Below are positions 1 to 11,840 of a DNA stretch of 64,000 bases, piece by piece (the first letter of the stretch is position 1; each line of letters begins with the position of its first letter). The translations under genes and the position numbers were made by a program. The notes beneath the pieces were generated by a model. It was not told the DNA's origin, searched no databases, and was given only the letters and a program-made list of their open reading frames with translations. The stretch spans positions 61,054,711 through 61,118,710 of the forward strand of contig ML681963.1 of assembly GCA_007922195.1 (NCBI GenBank), read 5' to 3'. The DNA is from Podocnemis expansa. Taxonomy: Eukaryota > Chordata > Testudines > Podocnemididae.

Positions 1-85
1 GTTAACATCATTCTGGGATGTATTAGCAGGAGTGTGGTAAGCAAGACACAAAAAGTGATTATTATTCCACTCTATACAGCACTGA
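1..85 (+). mobile_element. Old CR1 LINE fragment, upstream half
   Basis: The sequence translates to the stretch of CR1 reverse transcriptase just after the polymerase domain (a LGCISRSVVSKT-like run followed by IIPLYTAL). It stops abruptly at about position 85, and its natural continuation (EYCVQFWAP-like) resumes at 4858. The two pieces are therefore one old CR1 copy split by the younger CR1 between them. It is non-functional and extends beyond the left edge of the window. Confidence 0.75.
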
Positions 86-149
86 GCGACTAGGGGGGGC
101 TGAAAACAGGGGAGTCTGAGAGGGAGTTTGCGGAGGAGTTGGTGAGGCC

Positions 150-1761
150 ATGATGGTGAAGATGAGCCACAATGCTTGTGCCAGCGCCCCTTCAGTCTCC
201 TCCACTTGTGCCTGTAGCCAGACAGACATCCTGCGCATGGATATCTCTACGCAGATCCTGGTGTGGACTTGCAGGGACTGTGGCCTGCATTTCCTTGTCT
301 CAGACTATCAATCTGGGGAGGTGAATCAATATGACAGGTGTCTTCTGATGGAATCTCTCAGGAGGCAGGTGGGAGAGTTACAGGAGGAGGTGTTTAGGCT
401 AAGGAGTATCCATGCCCTGGAGAAATTCCTCGATAGCATCCATGAGAACACATGCAAGGAGAAGGATACTATCCAGGTGCCAAGCAATGTTCCCTCTAAG
501 AGGTGCCGGCAGCTGAGCAACTCATGTTGCTCACTGTGCTGCCCCCCCCCCGCGGGCCTGCTCCTGGCTGCGGCCCCCCCCGCCCCCGGCAGCCCTCCCC
601 ACTGCAGGCCTCCTCCCAGCCACCCCCCTGCCTCCACGGGCCCACTCCCGGCTGCCCCCCCGCTCCCAGCTGCCCCCCCCGCCCCTGCAGGCCCACTCCT
701 GGCTGCCCCCTGCCCCGGCAGCCCCCCCCGCGAGCCTGCTCTCCGCCGCCCAGCCACCCCCACAAACTTAGCTCGAGGCTGGAGCCACATGGCCCAGCCA
801 CAGTTCCTGGGGCCGGAGAAGCTCTACGAAGCATGCTCAGATTTTCTGGGCATGCTCCATTAGAGCTTCTCTGGGCGGGAGTTTTGAAAACTCCCTGCTC
901 CACAGGAGCTCTATGGAGGGACTCTGGCTGCTGGCCATGCGCTGCTGGCAGCCTTCTCTGCGCTGGCAGCTGTGGCGGGCTGCGCTGCAGCACGCCAGCG
1001 CAGCTTAGAGGGAACAGTGGTGCCAAAGACTACTGCCGCACCACTGGAGAAGGATGGGATGCCTATGGCAGAAGGAGGACACTGGCAGGTGGTTACCTCT
1101 GGCAGCAGACAGTGCTCCACCCCTGCTCACATCCCACCCTCCACTGTGGTGAAGAACCGTTATGCAGTGCTAGAGATGAAGGATGAGGTGGAAGAGGAGA
1201 TGCCATGCACCCCCGATGCTGGAGGATCACATCCACATACAGCCAGGAGGAAACATAGGGTTGTGGTGGTTGGGGACTCACTTCTGAGGGGGACGGAGGC
1301 ACCCATCGGTCACCCTGACAAGGCCTCTTAGGAGGTATGCTGCCTGCCAGGTGCCCACATCCGAGATGTTACGGAGGGACTGTCGAGAATCATCCACCCC
1401 TGACTACTACCCCATGCTATTCATCCATGTGGGAACCACTGATACTGTGAGAGGTGATCCTCGGCAGATCAAAGGTGACTACAGGCCTCTGGGAGTGCGG
1501 GTGAAGGACTTTGGAGCACAGGTGGTGTTCTCCTCGATCCTTCTGGTCAAGGATAGGGGCCTGAGCAGAGACAGATGCATCCTGGAGGTGAACATCTGGC
1601 TGTGCAGATGGTGTCATCAGGAGGGCTTTGGCTTCCTTGACCATGGAGTGCTGTTCCAAGAAGAAGGACTGCTAGGCAGAGATGGACTCCATCTGTCGAG
1701 GAAGGGGAAGAGCATATTTGGATGTCGACTGGCTGACCTAGTGAGGAAGGCTTTAAACTAG
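150..1761 (+). pseudogene. CR1 ORF1 pseudogene (zinc-finger-like N-terminus and SGNH/GDSL esterase)
   Basis: The N-terminal part (150-484) holds a cysteine-rich stretch (CxC ... CRDCGLHF) followed by a coiled-coil-like segment (LRRQVGELQEEVFRL), as expected for a nucleic-acid-binding CR1 ORF1 protein. The frame is then cut by a 535-bp hAT-type insertion (485-1019). The C-terminal part is an SGNH esterase: the GDS nucleophile motif lies at about 1272-1280 and the DGLHLS Asp/His block at 1681-1698. A stop near 1331 and a frame change to the segment starting at 1351 break the domain. Block III reads HVGTTDT; CR1 proteins usually carry Asn (GTND) there, so an oxyanion-hole residue seems lost. The ORF ends at 1761, before the ORF2 region. 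Confidence 0.82.
485..1019. mobile_element. hAT-type non-autonomous DNA transposon inside CR1 ORF1
   Basis: The ends are imperfect inverted repeats: CAATGTTCCCTCTAAG at the left, and the complement of CACTGTTCCCTCTAAG at the right. They are flanked by an 8-bp target duplication, GTGCCAAG at 477-484 and GTGCCAAA at 1020-1027 (7 of 8 match), which is the hAT signature. The interior is very GC-rich with a C-run minisatellite (about 540-770) and has no transposase. The proline-rich reading frame over this stretch comes from the minisatellite, not from CR1 ORF1. Confidence 0.85.
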
Positions 1762-1881
1762 GTTTGAAGGAAGAAGGAGACCAAAGCCCCCAGATAAGTG
1801 ACAATGTGGGAGACCTGGGGGAAGAGATGGAAGTTGGGGGGTGCTGGGACTGTAACACCAGGAATAAAAGGGTAGGGGAAC

Positions 1882-4760
1882 ATGGGGGAATCAAATAATT
1901 GTGTTAGATGTTCTAATGAAGCTTTAATACCTGAGGCAAGTGCAGGAGGACAACGCTGGGAGAAAATGCAAAGAGATAGATGCAATAGAATTGAAAATCA
2001 AAGCGGGAAAGTAGGGCAATCAGGTTGGTATCTGTACATGAATGCAAGGAGCCTGGGAAACAAGCAGGAAGAATTGGTAGTACTGGTGCAGACAAGAAAC
2101 TATGATATAATTGGAATAACAGAGACGTGGTGGGATAGTTTGAATAACTGGAGCTCTGCCATGGATGAGTATAAATTGTTCAGGAGGGAAAGGCAGGGAA
2201 GAAGAGGGAGAGGAGTAGGGCTATATGTAACAGAGCTGTATGACTGCTCAGAGCTCCATTTATGGAAGTGGAAACGAGCCAGTTCAAAGTCTGTGGGTTA
2301 AGTTTAGAGGAGAGGGTAACAAGGGGGCTGTTGTGGTGGGTGTCTGCTATAGACCTCCAGACCAGAAAGAGGAGGTGGATGAGGCATTCTCTGGACAACT
2401 GGGAGAAGTTTCTACATCACAGGCCCTGGCTCTCATGAGTGACTTAAATTGCCCTGACATCTGCTGGGAGGCCAATACAGCAGTGCACAGGCAGTCCAGG
2501 AAGTTTTTGGAGAGTGTTGAGAACAACTTCTGGGTACAAATGCTTGAGGAACCAACTAGGAGCCTTGCACCTCTCGACCTGCTGCTCACAAACAGAGAAG
2601 AATTGATCGGGGATGTAGATGTGAATGGCAACCTGGGCAGCAGTGACCATGAGATAAATAGAGTTCAAGATGCTGATTAATGGAAAAAAAGGAAAGAAGC
2701 AAAACACAGACCCTGGACTTCAGAAAAGCAGATTTTGGCTCCCCCAGGGAACTGATGGGCAGGATCCTTTGGGAGGCTGATCTGAAGGGGAAAGGCATCC
2801 AAGAGAGCTGGCTGCATTTTAAAGAAACCCTGCTAAGGGCACAGGAAGATACCATTCCAATGAGCAGAAAAAAACAACAAATGTGGAAGGCACCCAGCGT
2901 GGCTTAACAGAGACCTCTGCACTGAGCTAAAGCATAAAAAGGAAGCTTACAGGAAGTGGAAGCTTGGACAGAAGACTAAGGAGGCATACAAAGGCATTGC
3001 TTGGGACTGCAGGATAAAATCAGAAAGGCCAAAGGACAATTGGAGTTGTGGCTAGCAAGGGATGTGAAGGATAACAGGAAGGGGTTCTACAAGTATGTCA
3101 ATAACAAGAAGAGGATAAGGGATGGTGTAGGTCCCTTACAGCATGGCGCAGGTATCCTTGTGATGGAGGATCAGGAAAAAGCTGAAGTGGTCAATGCTTT
3201 TTTTACTTCAGTTTTCATAGGCAGAGCCAGCTTCCAGCCCACTACACTGGGTATGACAGATTGGAGAGAAGAAGAGAGGCCCTTGGTGACACAAGGTCAG
3301 GTTAGGGACTACTTAAAGCAGTTGGATGTGCACAAGTCCATGGGGCTGGACGAACTGCATCTGAGGGTGCTGAGAGAGTTGGCTGATGAGATAGCAATAC
3401 TGCTGGCCATCATCTTTGAAAACTTGTGGTGAACGGGGGAGGTGGCGGAGGACTAGAAAAAAGCAAATATAGTGCCTATCTTCAAGAAAGGCAAAAAGGA
3501 GGATCCAGGGAATTGTAGACCCATCAGCCTCACCTCAATCCCTGGAAAAATCATGGAGCAGGTTCTCAAAGAATCCATCCTGAAACACTTGGAGGAGAAC
3601 AGTCAGCATGGATTTACCAAGGGTAAATCGTGCCTGACCAATCTCATCACCTTCTATGATGAGATGACTGGATTTGTGGATGCGGGAAGAGCCATTGATG
3701 TGATATACCTCGACTTTAGCAAGGCTTTTGATATGGTTTCCCACAGCATTCTCGTCGGCAAGTTAAGGAAGTATGGGTTGGATGTGTGGACTGTAAAGTG
3801 GATAGAGAACTGGCTAGATCAACGGTTTCAGCGAGTAGGAATCAATGGCTCCATGTCTAGTTGGCAACCAGTAATGAGTGGTGTGCCCCAGGGGTTGGTC
3901 CTGGGGCCAGTTCTGTTCAACATTTTCATTAATGATCTGGATGATGGGATAGATTGCACACTCAGTAAGTTTCTGGATGACACCAAGCTGGGGGGAACAG
4001 TAGACATGCTGGAGGGCAGGGACAAGATTCAGGGAGACAAATTGGAGCAGTGGGCCGATAGAAACCTCATGAGGTTCAACAAGGACAAATGCAAAGTCCT
4101 GCACTTGGGATGGAAAAACCCCATCCACTGCTACAGGCTGGGGAGTGATCAGCTAAGTACCAGCACTGTAGAAAAGGACCTGGCAGTCATGGTGGATGGG
4201 AAGCTGGATATGAGTCAACAGTGTGCTCTTGCTGCCAAAAAGGCCAATGGCATACCGGCCTGCATCAGAAGTGTTGCCAGCAGCTCGAGGGATGTGATCA
4301 TTCCCCTCAATGTGGCACTGGTAAGGCCGCATCTGGAATACTGTGTCTAGTTTTGGGCTCCCCACTACAAAATGGACATGGACAAACTAGAAAGAGTCCA
4401 GCGGAGGGCAACAAAAATGATCAAGGGGCTGGAGCACAAGAGCTATGGAGAAAGACTGAAGGAGCTAGGCTTATTTAGCCTGCAGAAGATGACTGAGGGG
4501 GGATTTGATAGCAACCTTCAACTATCTGAAGGGATGCTCCAAAGAGGATGGAGCTTGTGTGTTCTCTGTAGTAACAGAGGACAGAACAAGGAGCAATGGT
4601 TTCAAGTTGCAGCTGGGGAGGTTGAGGCTGGATATTAGGAAAAACTTTCTTACTAGGCAAGTGGTGAAGCATTGGAATGGGCTAGCTAGGGAGGTGGTGG
4701 AATCTCCATCTTTGGAGATGTTTAAGGCCCAGCTGGACAAAACCCTGGCTGGGATAATTT
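1882..4760 (+). pseudogene. CR1 ORF2 pseudogene (APE endonuclease + reverse transcriptase)
   Basis: The endonuclease domain runs from about 2024 to 2680. It shows YLYMNARSLGNK, the acidic GITETWW block, a SDLNCPDICW block (usually GDFNYPDICW) and GSSDHE near its end. Linker sequence follows to about 3430. The reverse transcriptase core (3472-4350) shows NCRPISLTS, the DFSKAFD block, [11 protein letters not shown], and FLDD at 3970-3981 (CR1 consensus FADD, so both aspartates remain). A stop codon at 4348-4350 interrupts VRPHLEYCV, and the frame resumes with [16 protein letters not shown] (4372 on). Several other stops or frameshifts occur (about 2300, 2680, 2907, 3432, 4640). The domain order is that of CR1 and the protein is dead. 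Confidence 0.9.
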
Positions 4761-4857
4761 AATGGGAGTGGTCCTGCTTTTTTGGCAGGGGGTTGGACTA
4801 GATGACCTCATGAGGTCCCTTCCAACCCTTTGATTCTATGATGCTATGATTCTATGA

Positions 4858-5352
4858 TAAGGTCTCAACAGGAATACTGTGTTCAGTTCTGGGCACCACA
4901 CTTCCAGAAAGATGTGGACAAATTGGACAGTGTACAGGAGAGTAACAGAAATAACTGAAGGTCTATAAAACATGACCTATCAATACAGAAAAGATTGAAA
5001 AAATTGTTGTTGTTTTTTTAGTGTGGTGGAGAGAAGACTGAAGTGAGACATGATAACAGACTTAAAGTACATAAGAGGTGGTTATAAAGAGAAGGGCTGT
5101 AAATTCCTTAACAATTGAAGACAGAATTAAAAGTAATGGGCTTAAAATGCAGCTAGGGAGATTTAAGTCTGAGTTAAGCAAAAGTTCCTAACTTTAGGAA
5201 CAGTTAAGCACTGGAACAAATAAGGTAAGGAGCCTGTAGAATGTCCATCACTGCAGTTTTTAAGAACAGGTTTGACAAATCCCTCTCTTAAAGCTAGGGA
5301 CTAGACTGTATGATCTATTGAGATCTGTTCCAATCCCTCAATTTCTATTATA
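4858..5352 (+). mobile_element. Old CR1 LINE fragment, downstream half
   Basis: This is the continuation of the fragment at 1-85. It begins with a CR1 stretch reading EYCVQFWAPHFQKDVDKL, passes through the degraded thumb and 3' UTR, and ends with the CR1-type tail GACTAGACTGTATGATCTATTGAG followed by TTCTATTATA near 5350. It is clearly more diverged than the CR1 inserted in it. Confidence 0.75.
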
Positions 5353-7689
5353 AGAATATATCATCTGGCTTTTTACAGCTATAGATCAGAAATATTTAAC
5401 TTTATTTAAATTATTTATTTATGTATTAAGATTCAATGTATGATACAATAATTATTTACTATATTATAACATATTTAATTATTACAATTTTAATGTTTGA
5501 TATTTAATTTATTATTATAAAATACTTGATATTTTATTTTATTTAGTATTTATTCCTTTTCTGCACTATTACTGGCATTTCTTCCATTTCCATCTAGTAA
5601 TGGCCCACAGCCATTGTTAGGATTACTTTCATTCCTAATATACTTTAAAAAATGTCTTACTGTCCTTGTGTTTGGTGGCCTTTGTTGTCACCTTGTGTCC
5701 TTTTGCTTCCCTTATCAATCTTCTACAAAGTCTAACTTTTCAGTTATATTATTAACTACCAATAGTAAAATATACTTAAACAGTTTTCAATTATCATTCA
5801 TATGTGTCTATTTAAATATTTCCCCCATTGATTTGACTATTATTTTTGAGTTTTCTGAAATTGGCCCATTTAAAGACTGGAGTACATATATTACTGCTTT
5901 GCCCTTTATTTTATTTGCACAGAACAAATGTGATCAAGTTATGATTACTTGCACCTAAACCACTTGCAACTACAAATTCTTAGTTCTGTGATCCACCCTC
6001 TTATCTGTCAAGATGAGGCCTAAATAGAATTCCCCTTTGTTGGAGAAAGCATTTTTTAGTTAGAAAACTGTCATAATATTTAATATTCTGAGGATATTGT
6101 AGTACTCACAGTATGAGACCTCCAGCACATGACACTTAAGTGCTAACATAGCCTTTTCCCTATACTTTATAGATAGGTGCTTAAAGAGCTGGTTGTTCTG
6201 TTCTTTAGTGTGATTTATAGCGGACACCAACTAGTAACCCCGCTTGTGCTTTATCTGTTGGGACACTGATCCATAAGCATTCAAGCTCATTTGCTTCCAA
6301 GTTGTCAGTGACTGAGAAACAAGTACTCCACTTTTTACATAGAGTGTTACTTTCCCTTTTGCCCACTGATTTTAACTTCCCAATCATGCAGATCTTCCCA
6401 CCAGGTTTTATTAATACCAAGTAGATGACAATTAAGCTCGTAAAGGAGCAATTCCCATTCCTCTTCTTTACTTTCCTGGCTCCTAAAAATCAGTTCTAAG
6501 TTGTGGTCTTCAGCCACTGGAGGAACCCATGATCCATCACAAGATGTCAGGACCTGATTAAGGAGTCACAGGGCCCGTGGCTGCCCACTTTTGGGAGCCC
6601 CCCCCCAGCACACAGGATTGGCTGAAGTAATTGGTCTCAGTGGTAGGGTTCCAAGGCTATGAACTTCTGCAGTGTAATTTTCAAGGTTTTATTAAATCTC
6701 ATTACCAGCCCACCAGATTGGGGAGGCAGTAAACCAAAGTTCTTAAGACCTTTATCCTTAGCAGGTTGCACCATTTGCTCATAAGTTGGGATATAAAGCT
6801 GATGTATATTTCCTGAGGGATTCCCCCCCCCCACACACACACAAACACACAAACACTTTCATGAATTCTAGGGAAAAGACCATTGCCTTTGTGGAGTGGA
6901 CTGCCTCCAGGTACTGCATGGCATAGTCTAATCTGAATTGCATGTGGTTCAGCTGCACTCTTTTCCCTGGGGCCCACTAGCTCATGTCAATCCTCGCGAA
7001 TGAGGTCCCTATTATGGGAAGGAAGGGGTATCAGTGAGGCCTGGACTACCTTTCCTTGAGTTGTTCACTAGTATCTTGGGAAGGAGGTACCATACTTTTA
7101 TATTTCCTGGTGGATTTCTGACAAATAAAAATGAAGTGTTAGTTGGGCAAGTGTTTTCTCTTGACCAAAGTGTCCTGCAGAGGGCATGGCACTTGCCAGG
7201 TATAGCATACTATGCTTCTTCCCCATACGTCTTCAGGACAAACAGCTGCATTTTAACCCTTCCAATGTGGTGGTCCTTCTCTGTTCTCTGTATCTTCTCT
7301 CATAGCTTAAAGTGTGGCCACTGTAACAGGAATCGAGGTTCCAGTGTCTCACCGTTGATCTGAGTGAGCTGTTCATAAGATCATCCCAATGTTGGGTTGT
7401 TTCTCTGTTATTCCTGAAACCCACATTATCTGAAAATATTTGGATCACTGTTGGCTCGCTTAGCATCTTCTGTTATTTGTGTCCTTTGGGGAAAATTCAC
7501 GCCCCCCCCCAGTTGTTCACAGGGGCTGATGCTCCTTCTTTCGGGTCTGCCTGCTTGCGTTTGCCTACTCAGACTTGCAGCTTCACCGATTCCCCCTCTT
7601 TGGCATCCCTGTTCATCCCTTGCAGGACTTCATCATCTCTCTAAAAAACCTCCAGACTTGCTCAATTATCACTAGATATGTGAGGTTAA
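5353..7689. other. Intergenic stretch, no gene recognised
   Basis: The first 250 bases are strongly AT-rich (ATTTAATTATTA-like). The rest has ordinary composition. The reading frames here are short and show no domain, motif or splice pattern I recognise. A small C-run plus CA microsatellite lies at 6824-6858. Confidence 0.5.
6824..6858. repeat. C-run and (CA)n microsatellite
   Basis: A run of Cs is followed by alternating CA dinucleotides with AAAC interruptions. Read on the other strand it gives (TG)n(G)n. It is a simple repeat with no sign of function. Confidence 0.85.
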
Positions 7690-9130
7690 GGCAGGGCCAT
7701 AACTAGGTCAGGGCAACGGGGCAAAGCCCCAGGCTCTGAATTTTAGAAGGTGCAGGGGACAGATCCAGCTCCTCATGGTGGCTGGAGACGGATCCAGCTC
7801 CTCACCAGCCCAGCTGCCGCTGAGGAGCTGGATCTGTCTCCAGATGCCTTGGGGAGCCAAATCCATCCTCTGCGCCCTATAAAATTCAGCACCTGGGGCT
7901 TCCAGCAGTGCCTACTGGGACCAGATACAGCTCCTTGCTGCCCCAGTGGTGGTGTGAAGCTGGATCCATGCTCAGCGGAAGGGAGCTCCAGCTGCCACCA
8001 GAAGACAGCTGGGGCCGGATCTGGCTCCCTGCCGCCTACTGGTGGTGGCTGGGGCTGGATCCAGCTCCCAGCCACCACTGGACAGCTTGGAGCCCGGACT
8101 GGATAGGGGCTCAGGTGGGGGGGGGGGCACCTTTGGGGCTCCTTGCCCTGAGCACCAGAAGACTTAGTTCCAGCCCTTGGTTCAGAGCTACTCCCACAAT
8201 CTCCTCTTCATGGTTCCATATCCTCAGCTGCAGGGGTTAAAGTACAATTTGGTGGGCCCTGGAACCCTCCTACATTTCTGGGGCCGCCTCACACAGGTCT
8301 GAGCCCTATTCCCGTAGGTCCAGGCCCCCTTCACCCACCTGAGCTGCTGCCCCCCAAACATCTGCCCACCACCCCAACTACTGCCCCCCAAACACCTACC
8401 CCCCACCCTAACTACTCCTCTCCACACATCTACCCCCCACTCCAGCTACTGCTCCTCACCACAGCTACTGCCCCCAACCTCCATTTCGCCACTGGTCCCC
8501 CAAACCTCTCCTCAGTCTCCCCCCTGAATCCCACATGTTGCTGCTGGTCCCACAACCCCCCCCCATGCCACGCTGTCTTCCTCTGCTGCCCTCGGTCGAC
8601 CACCTCCCCTGCACTTTTTCCCTGCTGGACCAGCTCGCCTGTTCCCCTCCCCCCCCCCCCCCCGCCTCCTCACCTGGCTGCAATGACAGCCAGCTGCCGC
8701 GTCCACTACCTGGCTGGAAGAGAGTCTTCTGGCCCATAGGGAACTGCCCTGCCCCATGCTGAGGCTCCAGCCTGGAGCCTGCTGTCACTGAGCATGCTCA
8801 GAGGCTCTGAGCACACTCAGTGACAGGAGGGTCAGGGCAGATTTAAAGTCTCCCAGCCTGAGGCAGCTCCCTGCCCTGCCAGAATACAGTGGAACGGCAT
8901 TCCAAGGCCTGCTATTTTTAGGAGCTCAGCATTCAACAGGCCCCTAAAAACAGCACATGGAGTCAGAACGCTGCATTCCGGTGCCCAATATTTTTAAATG
9001 GTGGGCCCCAGAACACAGTGTTCTGGCTTCGTTTTCTAATTTTAGGGAGCCCAGAACACTGGGCCCCCTAAAAATAGTGGGCCCCAGAACACTGTTCCAC
9101 CGCATTCTGGCCTACTTTACTGCCCGCTCA
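7690..9130. repeat. GC-rich degenerate repeats, possibly old DNA-transposon interior
   Basis: The segment opens with GGCAGGGCCATAACTAGGTC, which looks like the end of an old interspersed element. At 7755-8125 the phrase GGATCCAGCTCC recurs in both orientations. At 8340-8470 a CTACTGCCCCCCAAACA-like phrase repeats in tandem, and at about 8648-8663 there is a long C run. At 8880-9115 variants of GGGCCCCAGAACACTG and CCCCTAAAAA recur in both orientations. No gene is visible and I cannot name the family. Confidence 0.45.
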
Positions 9131-9599
9131 GCTGCCCTGTCCTCCTGGGGTGAGAGCAAACAGCTGCATGATGCACTGCAAAGAGATGATGCCCATAAGA
9201 CCTCCTTCAAGCCTCACCAGACTCACTCACAAAGCATATCAGCATCCAAAACATATCAATCCTTGTACCTCCATGTCATTGACCTCTGTGGGCACTCATA
9301 GTTTCATTGGCTTCCTCCTATGGGCCCGAGATTCAGCCCCTCCTATTTGGCTGTAGAGGCCGTCAACATACAGGTAGTCACAGTGGCTCCTCGCATACAA
9401 AGCAGGTCCTTGTTGCCAAGGTGGCCCCCATCTGGCCTCCCGCAGCTCGCACCAGCTTCAGGGACAGGCTACCCCACAGCTTCCCAGCATTTCTTAAGTT
9501 CTGGTCCTGGTGGAAGCACATCCCTAACTGCCACTCTGGATCCGAGGTCTATCCTTGCTTGGTTCATGTATTCCTGTCCTTTGTCACCCCCTGTTCTTG
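9131..9599. other. Intergenic stretch, nothing recognised
   Basis: No coding exon, RNA gene or clear repeat was recognised. It may contain further downstream parts of the retroelement whose gag relic lies to its right on the minus strand, but I cannot show this. Confidence 0.35.
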
Positions 9600-10384
9600 T
9601 TCTCCCTTCCCTCATCTGGGTTGTTTGAGACAGGCCTGGACCAGTCTACCAGTCTGTGAGGTCTCCGCCATGGACCTTGGGGGAACTGGTAATTCTTAGC
9701 CACGGTTACAGCCTCAGAGAGGGTTTCAGGATGGTGGTGTATCACTGACGTCCCTCCTCACCTAGGACTCCATCCCATTTTGTCAGGCAGGAGCCAGGTC
9801 AGGTGCTGAGTCCCCACCTCTGGTTGTGCCCCAGGTCTGAACCTTTCTTGTTGAAATTTCTGGCAGCACATCACAGTAACATCTAGAATGGCTGCCTTAA
9901 GTCATGGGTAGTTGTGTTCAGCCATCACTGTGGTGGCCCTGGTACATTAGATGGGTCGCTCCTGTCAAGCGAAACACTAAGAGAGTCACCTGGCTCTCTG
10001 CAGTCCAGCAAGCCACCATGGCAACCCTTTCAAAACTTAAAAGGAATGCCTCTGCATTGTCCTCTAGCCTCAGTTTTTTAGCTTTGGTGGAGATTTTGGG
10101 TGGAGCCCAGCTATATTTGCCCAGTACCGTATTCCCAGTACATTCTGGGCATGGAACAGCGTGGCCATTGACTGCACCAGTTGTTGATGTCTTTGCTGGG
10201 CTGCTAATTCCTTGATAAGTTGTTGCTGCCACTGAGAGGCTTGTTGCTGTTGCAGGGCAGCCAGCTGCTGAAGCAATAAGCTTTGCTGCTCCTGTTGTTG
10301 TTGGTCCACAGTCCATTCAAACAGCTTGTCTAAATCCATCTTCAGCTCCCTTTCCTTTTCTAGGTGGCCCACATTTTCCACCAC
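9600..10384 (-). pseudogene. Gypsy-type (Gmr1-like, SCAN-related) gag pseudogene
   Basis: Read on the minus strand, the N-terminus at 10384 begins with a short acidic/basic stretch and a glutamine-rich segment typical of vertebrate Ty3/Gypsy gag starts. After a frame change near 10070 it continues with LEDNAEAFLLSFERVA..., which matches the gag/SCAN-like pattern (EAFLxxFERVA ... W). Further on, in yet another frame, come FQQERFRPGAQPEV and, past a stop, LSEAVTVAKNYQ, again in the order seen in these gags. No protease or reverse transcriptase is seen beyond it. It is a decayed retrotransposon fragment. The SCAN domain of vertebrate zinc-finger proteins is thought to derive from this kind of gag. 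Confidence 0.6.
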
Positions 10385-11290
10385 ATTGTATCAGGATTCA
10401 CCTGGTGGCCAGCAGGCCTAGTGGTCAGGCCAAGGTCAAACAGGCTGAGTGAATCTTTGGAGGCTCTTCTGGGAAGCCCAGTGGCCAAGTCAGTTTGTTG
10501 CCTGGAGGCCTCTGGGATCTCTCAGGCAGCTGGGCAAGGAAGGAAGGGTAGGGGCACCATTGGGTCCCAGCCTAAGGGGGGGAGACGCAAGGGGTGGCTT
10601 AGTTCCTTCTGGCACCATTTCCGATCACCCTCCCCAACACTTCCTTCCTTGTTTTCCCTTCAGTTTGGGGCACACAGCCTCAGGCTTCTGCATGCATGCA
10701 CAGTCTTAGTAATTCAGAGCTCAACTGGGGCAGGAGACTTCATGGCTTTCTCTCAGAATCAAGTTATTCCCCTTAGTCAGGGAGAGATTGGGAGAGGGAG
10801 GTGGAAAGTCAGGTTCCCAGCCAAGTCGTACAGTGCTGGTTCTTCCCCTGCAGATCACTTTGCTACAGCCTGTTTGTCTTCTTTCAGGCAGTCTGTCCTC
10901 TCCGCCACCCACCCCTGACTGCCAGAGCTCCCTTTTAAGCAAGTCCTCTATAGGCAGCCCAATACTGCTCTGCCTCTCCTTTAAGCTTAGTGTGGGGCCT
11001 GTAAACCCACTCAATGTGCTTGGCTGCGAAGTTAAAGTATCATCTTCCCAACAAAGAAGACTGGCTTTGAACTACCTTCCTGTGGCTGACAAGCCCTGAT
11101 TCAATCTCCCTTCTCTCCAGCGACGGCAGTAACAGACAAGATCCAGCACTGGCACCCCGCACCCTTGTCTCCCATGGCATGCCAGGACCACTCCATTTCT
11201 AACTAGCCGTTCAGTTCTGTTGCTTGCCTTGCTCAGACCCCTTCTTCTAACACTGAGCACTACTCCATTCCAACTTCCTTCCATACACTC
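10385..11290 (-). mobile_element. Possible LTR/leader of the Gypsy-type relic
   Basis: This stretch lies immediately upstream of the gag relic on the minus strand, where an LTR and primer-binding site would be expected. On that strand it ends in TGATACA, followed within a few bases by TGGTGGAAAATG, which could be an LTR end and a primer-binding region. I see no second LTR copy in the window, so this is inference from position only. Confidence 0.25.
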
Positions 11291-11739
11291 TTCCCATTAG
11301 AGGATTGCCCCATCTAGAATAAAAAGTGTATTATTAAAACATCTCAGCCAACGGGTTTGAAAAACCTAGCATTACCAGGGCAAGTTGTGCTTTAACACAT
11401 GATCCCTGGTCAAAGTGAACCCTCATGGGGAACCTAGGATTCACCGTGAACAGCTAATATAACTTGCTCAGGCTACAGACCCTAACTGGCAGCTTTACTC
11501 CACCACTCTGCCAGGCTATTCTCTTTCCCTTACTCCTGAGAAGTCGTAGTATTGTTACGCCACTCTCACTCAGCCTTTCAGGCAACTCTCCTTGCTGAGT
11601 GCCAGGTCAGTGCTGCTTTTATTCAGCCTGTTCCTTGGCTCCCCAACGTATCTGTCCAATGTTCAGAAAACCTGACACATAAAGCACGTTGAGACCTAGA
11701 AAGGAAAAGCATTATAGAAGGGCTAAGAACAGAGAGGAA
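11291..11739. other. Intergenic stretch, nothing recognised
   Basis: No coding exon, RNA gene or clear mobile element was recognised here. Confidence 0.4.
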
Positions 11740-11840
11740 GTGTGATCCTCCGCACAGTGCTAGCCTGAAATTTGACAGACTGGGGTAAATGCCCTGCATT
11801 GCCACAGTTTCCTGTGTGATGATGAACATGTCACTTAGAC

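Larger units (their letters stand above)
86..4857 (+). mobile_element. Near full-length CR1 LINE retrotransposon, decayed
   Basis: This non-LTR retrotransposon has a 5' leader, an ORF1 with an esterase domain, an ORF2 with endonuclease and reverse transcriptase, and the typical CR1 3' end: the GGTTGGACTAGATGACCTCATGAGG-type tail at about 4791-4820, then repeats of TGATTCTATGAT up to 4858. About 4.24 kb is CR1 once the 535-bp inserted element is removed. Stops and frameshifts break both ORFs, so it is no longer autonomous. It lies inside an older CR1, with an exact-looking join at 85/4858 and a shared TGA at the junction. CR1 elements of this kind dominate turtle, crocodile and bird genomes. 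Confidence 0.93.

Noticed and set aside
503..1186. Proline-rich reading frames near 0.5-1.2 kb
   Set aside because: They come from the C-rich minisatellite inside the hAT-type element, not from a gene.
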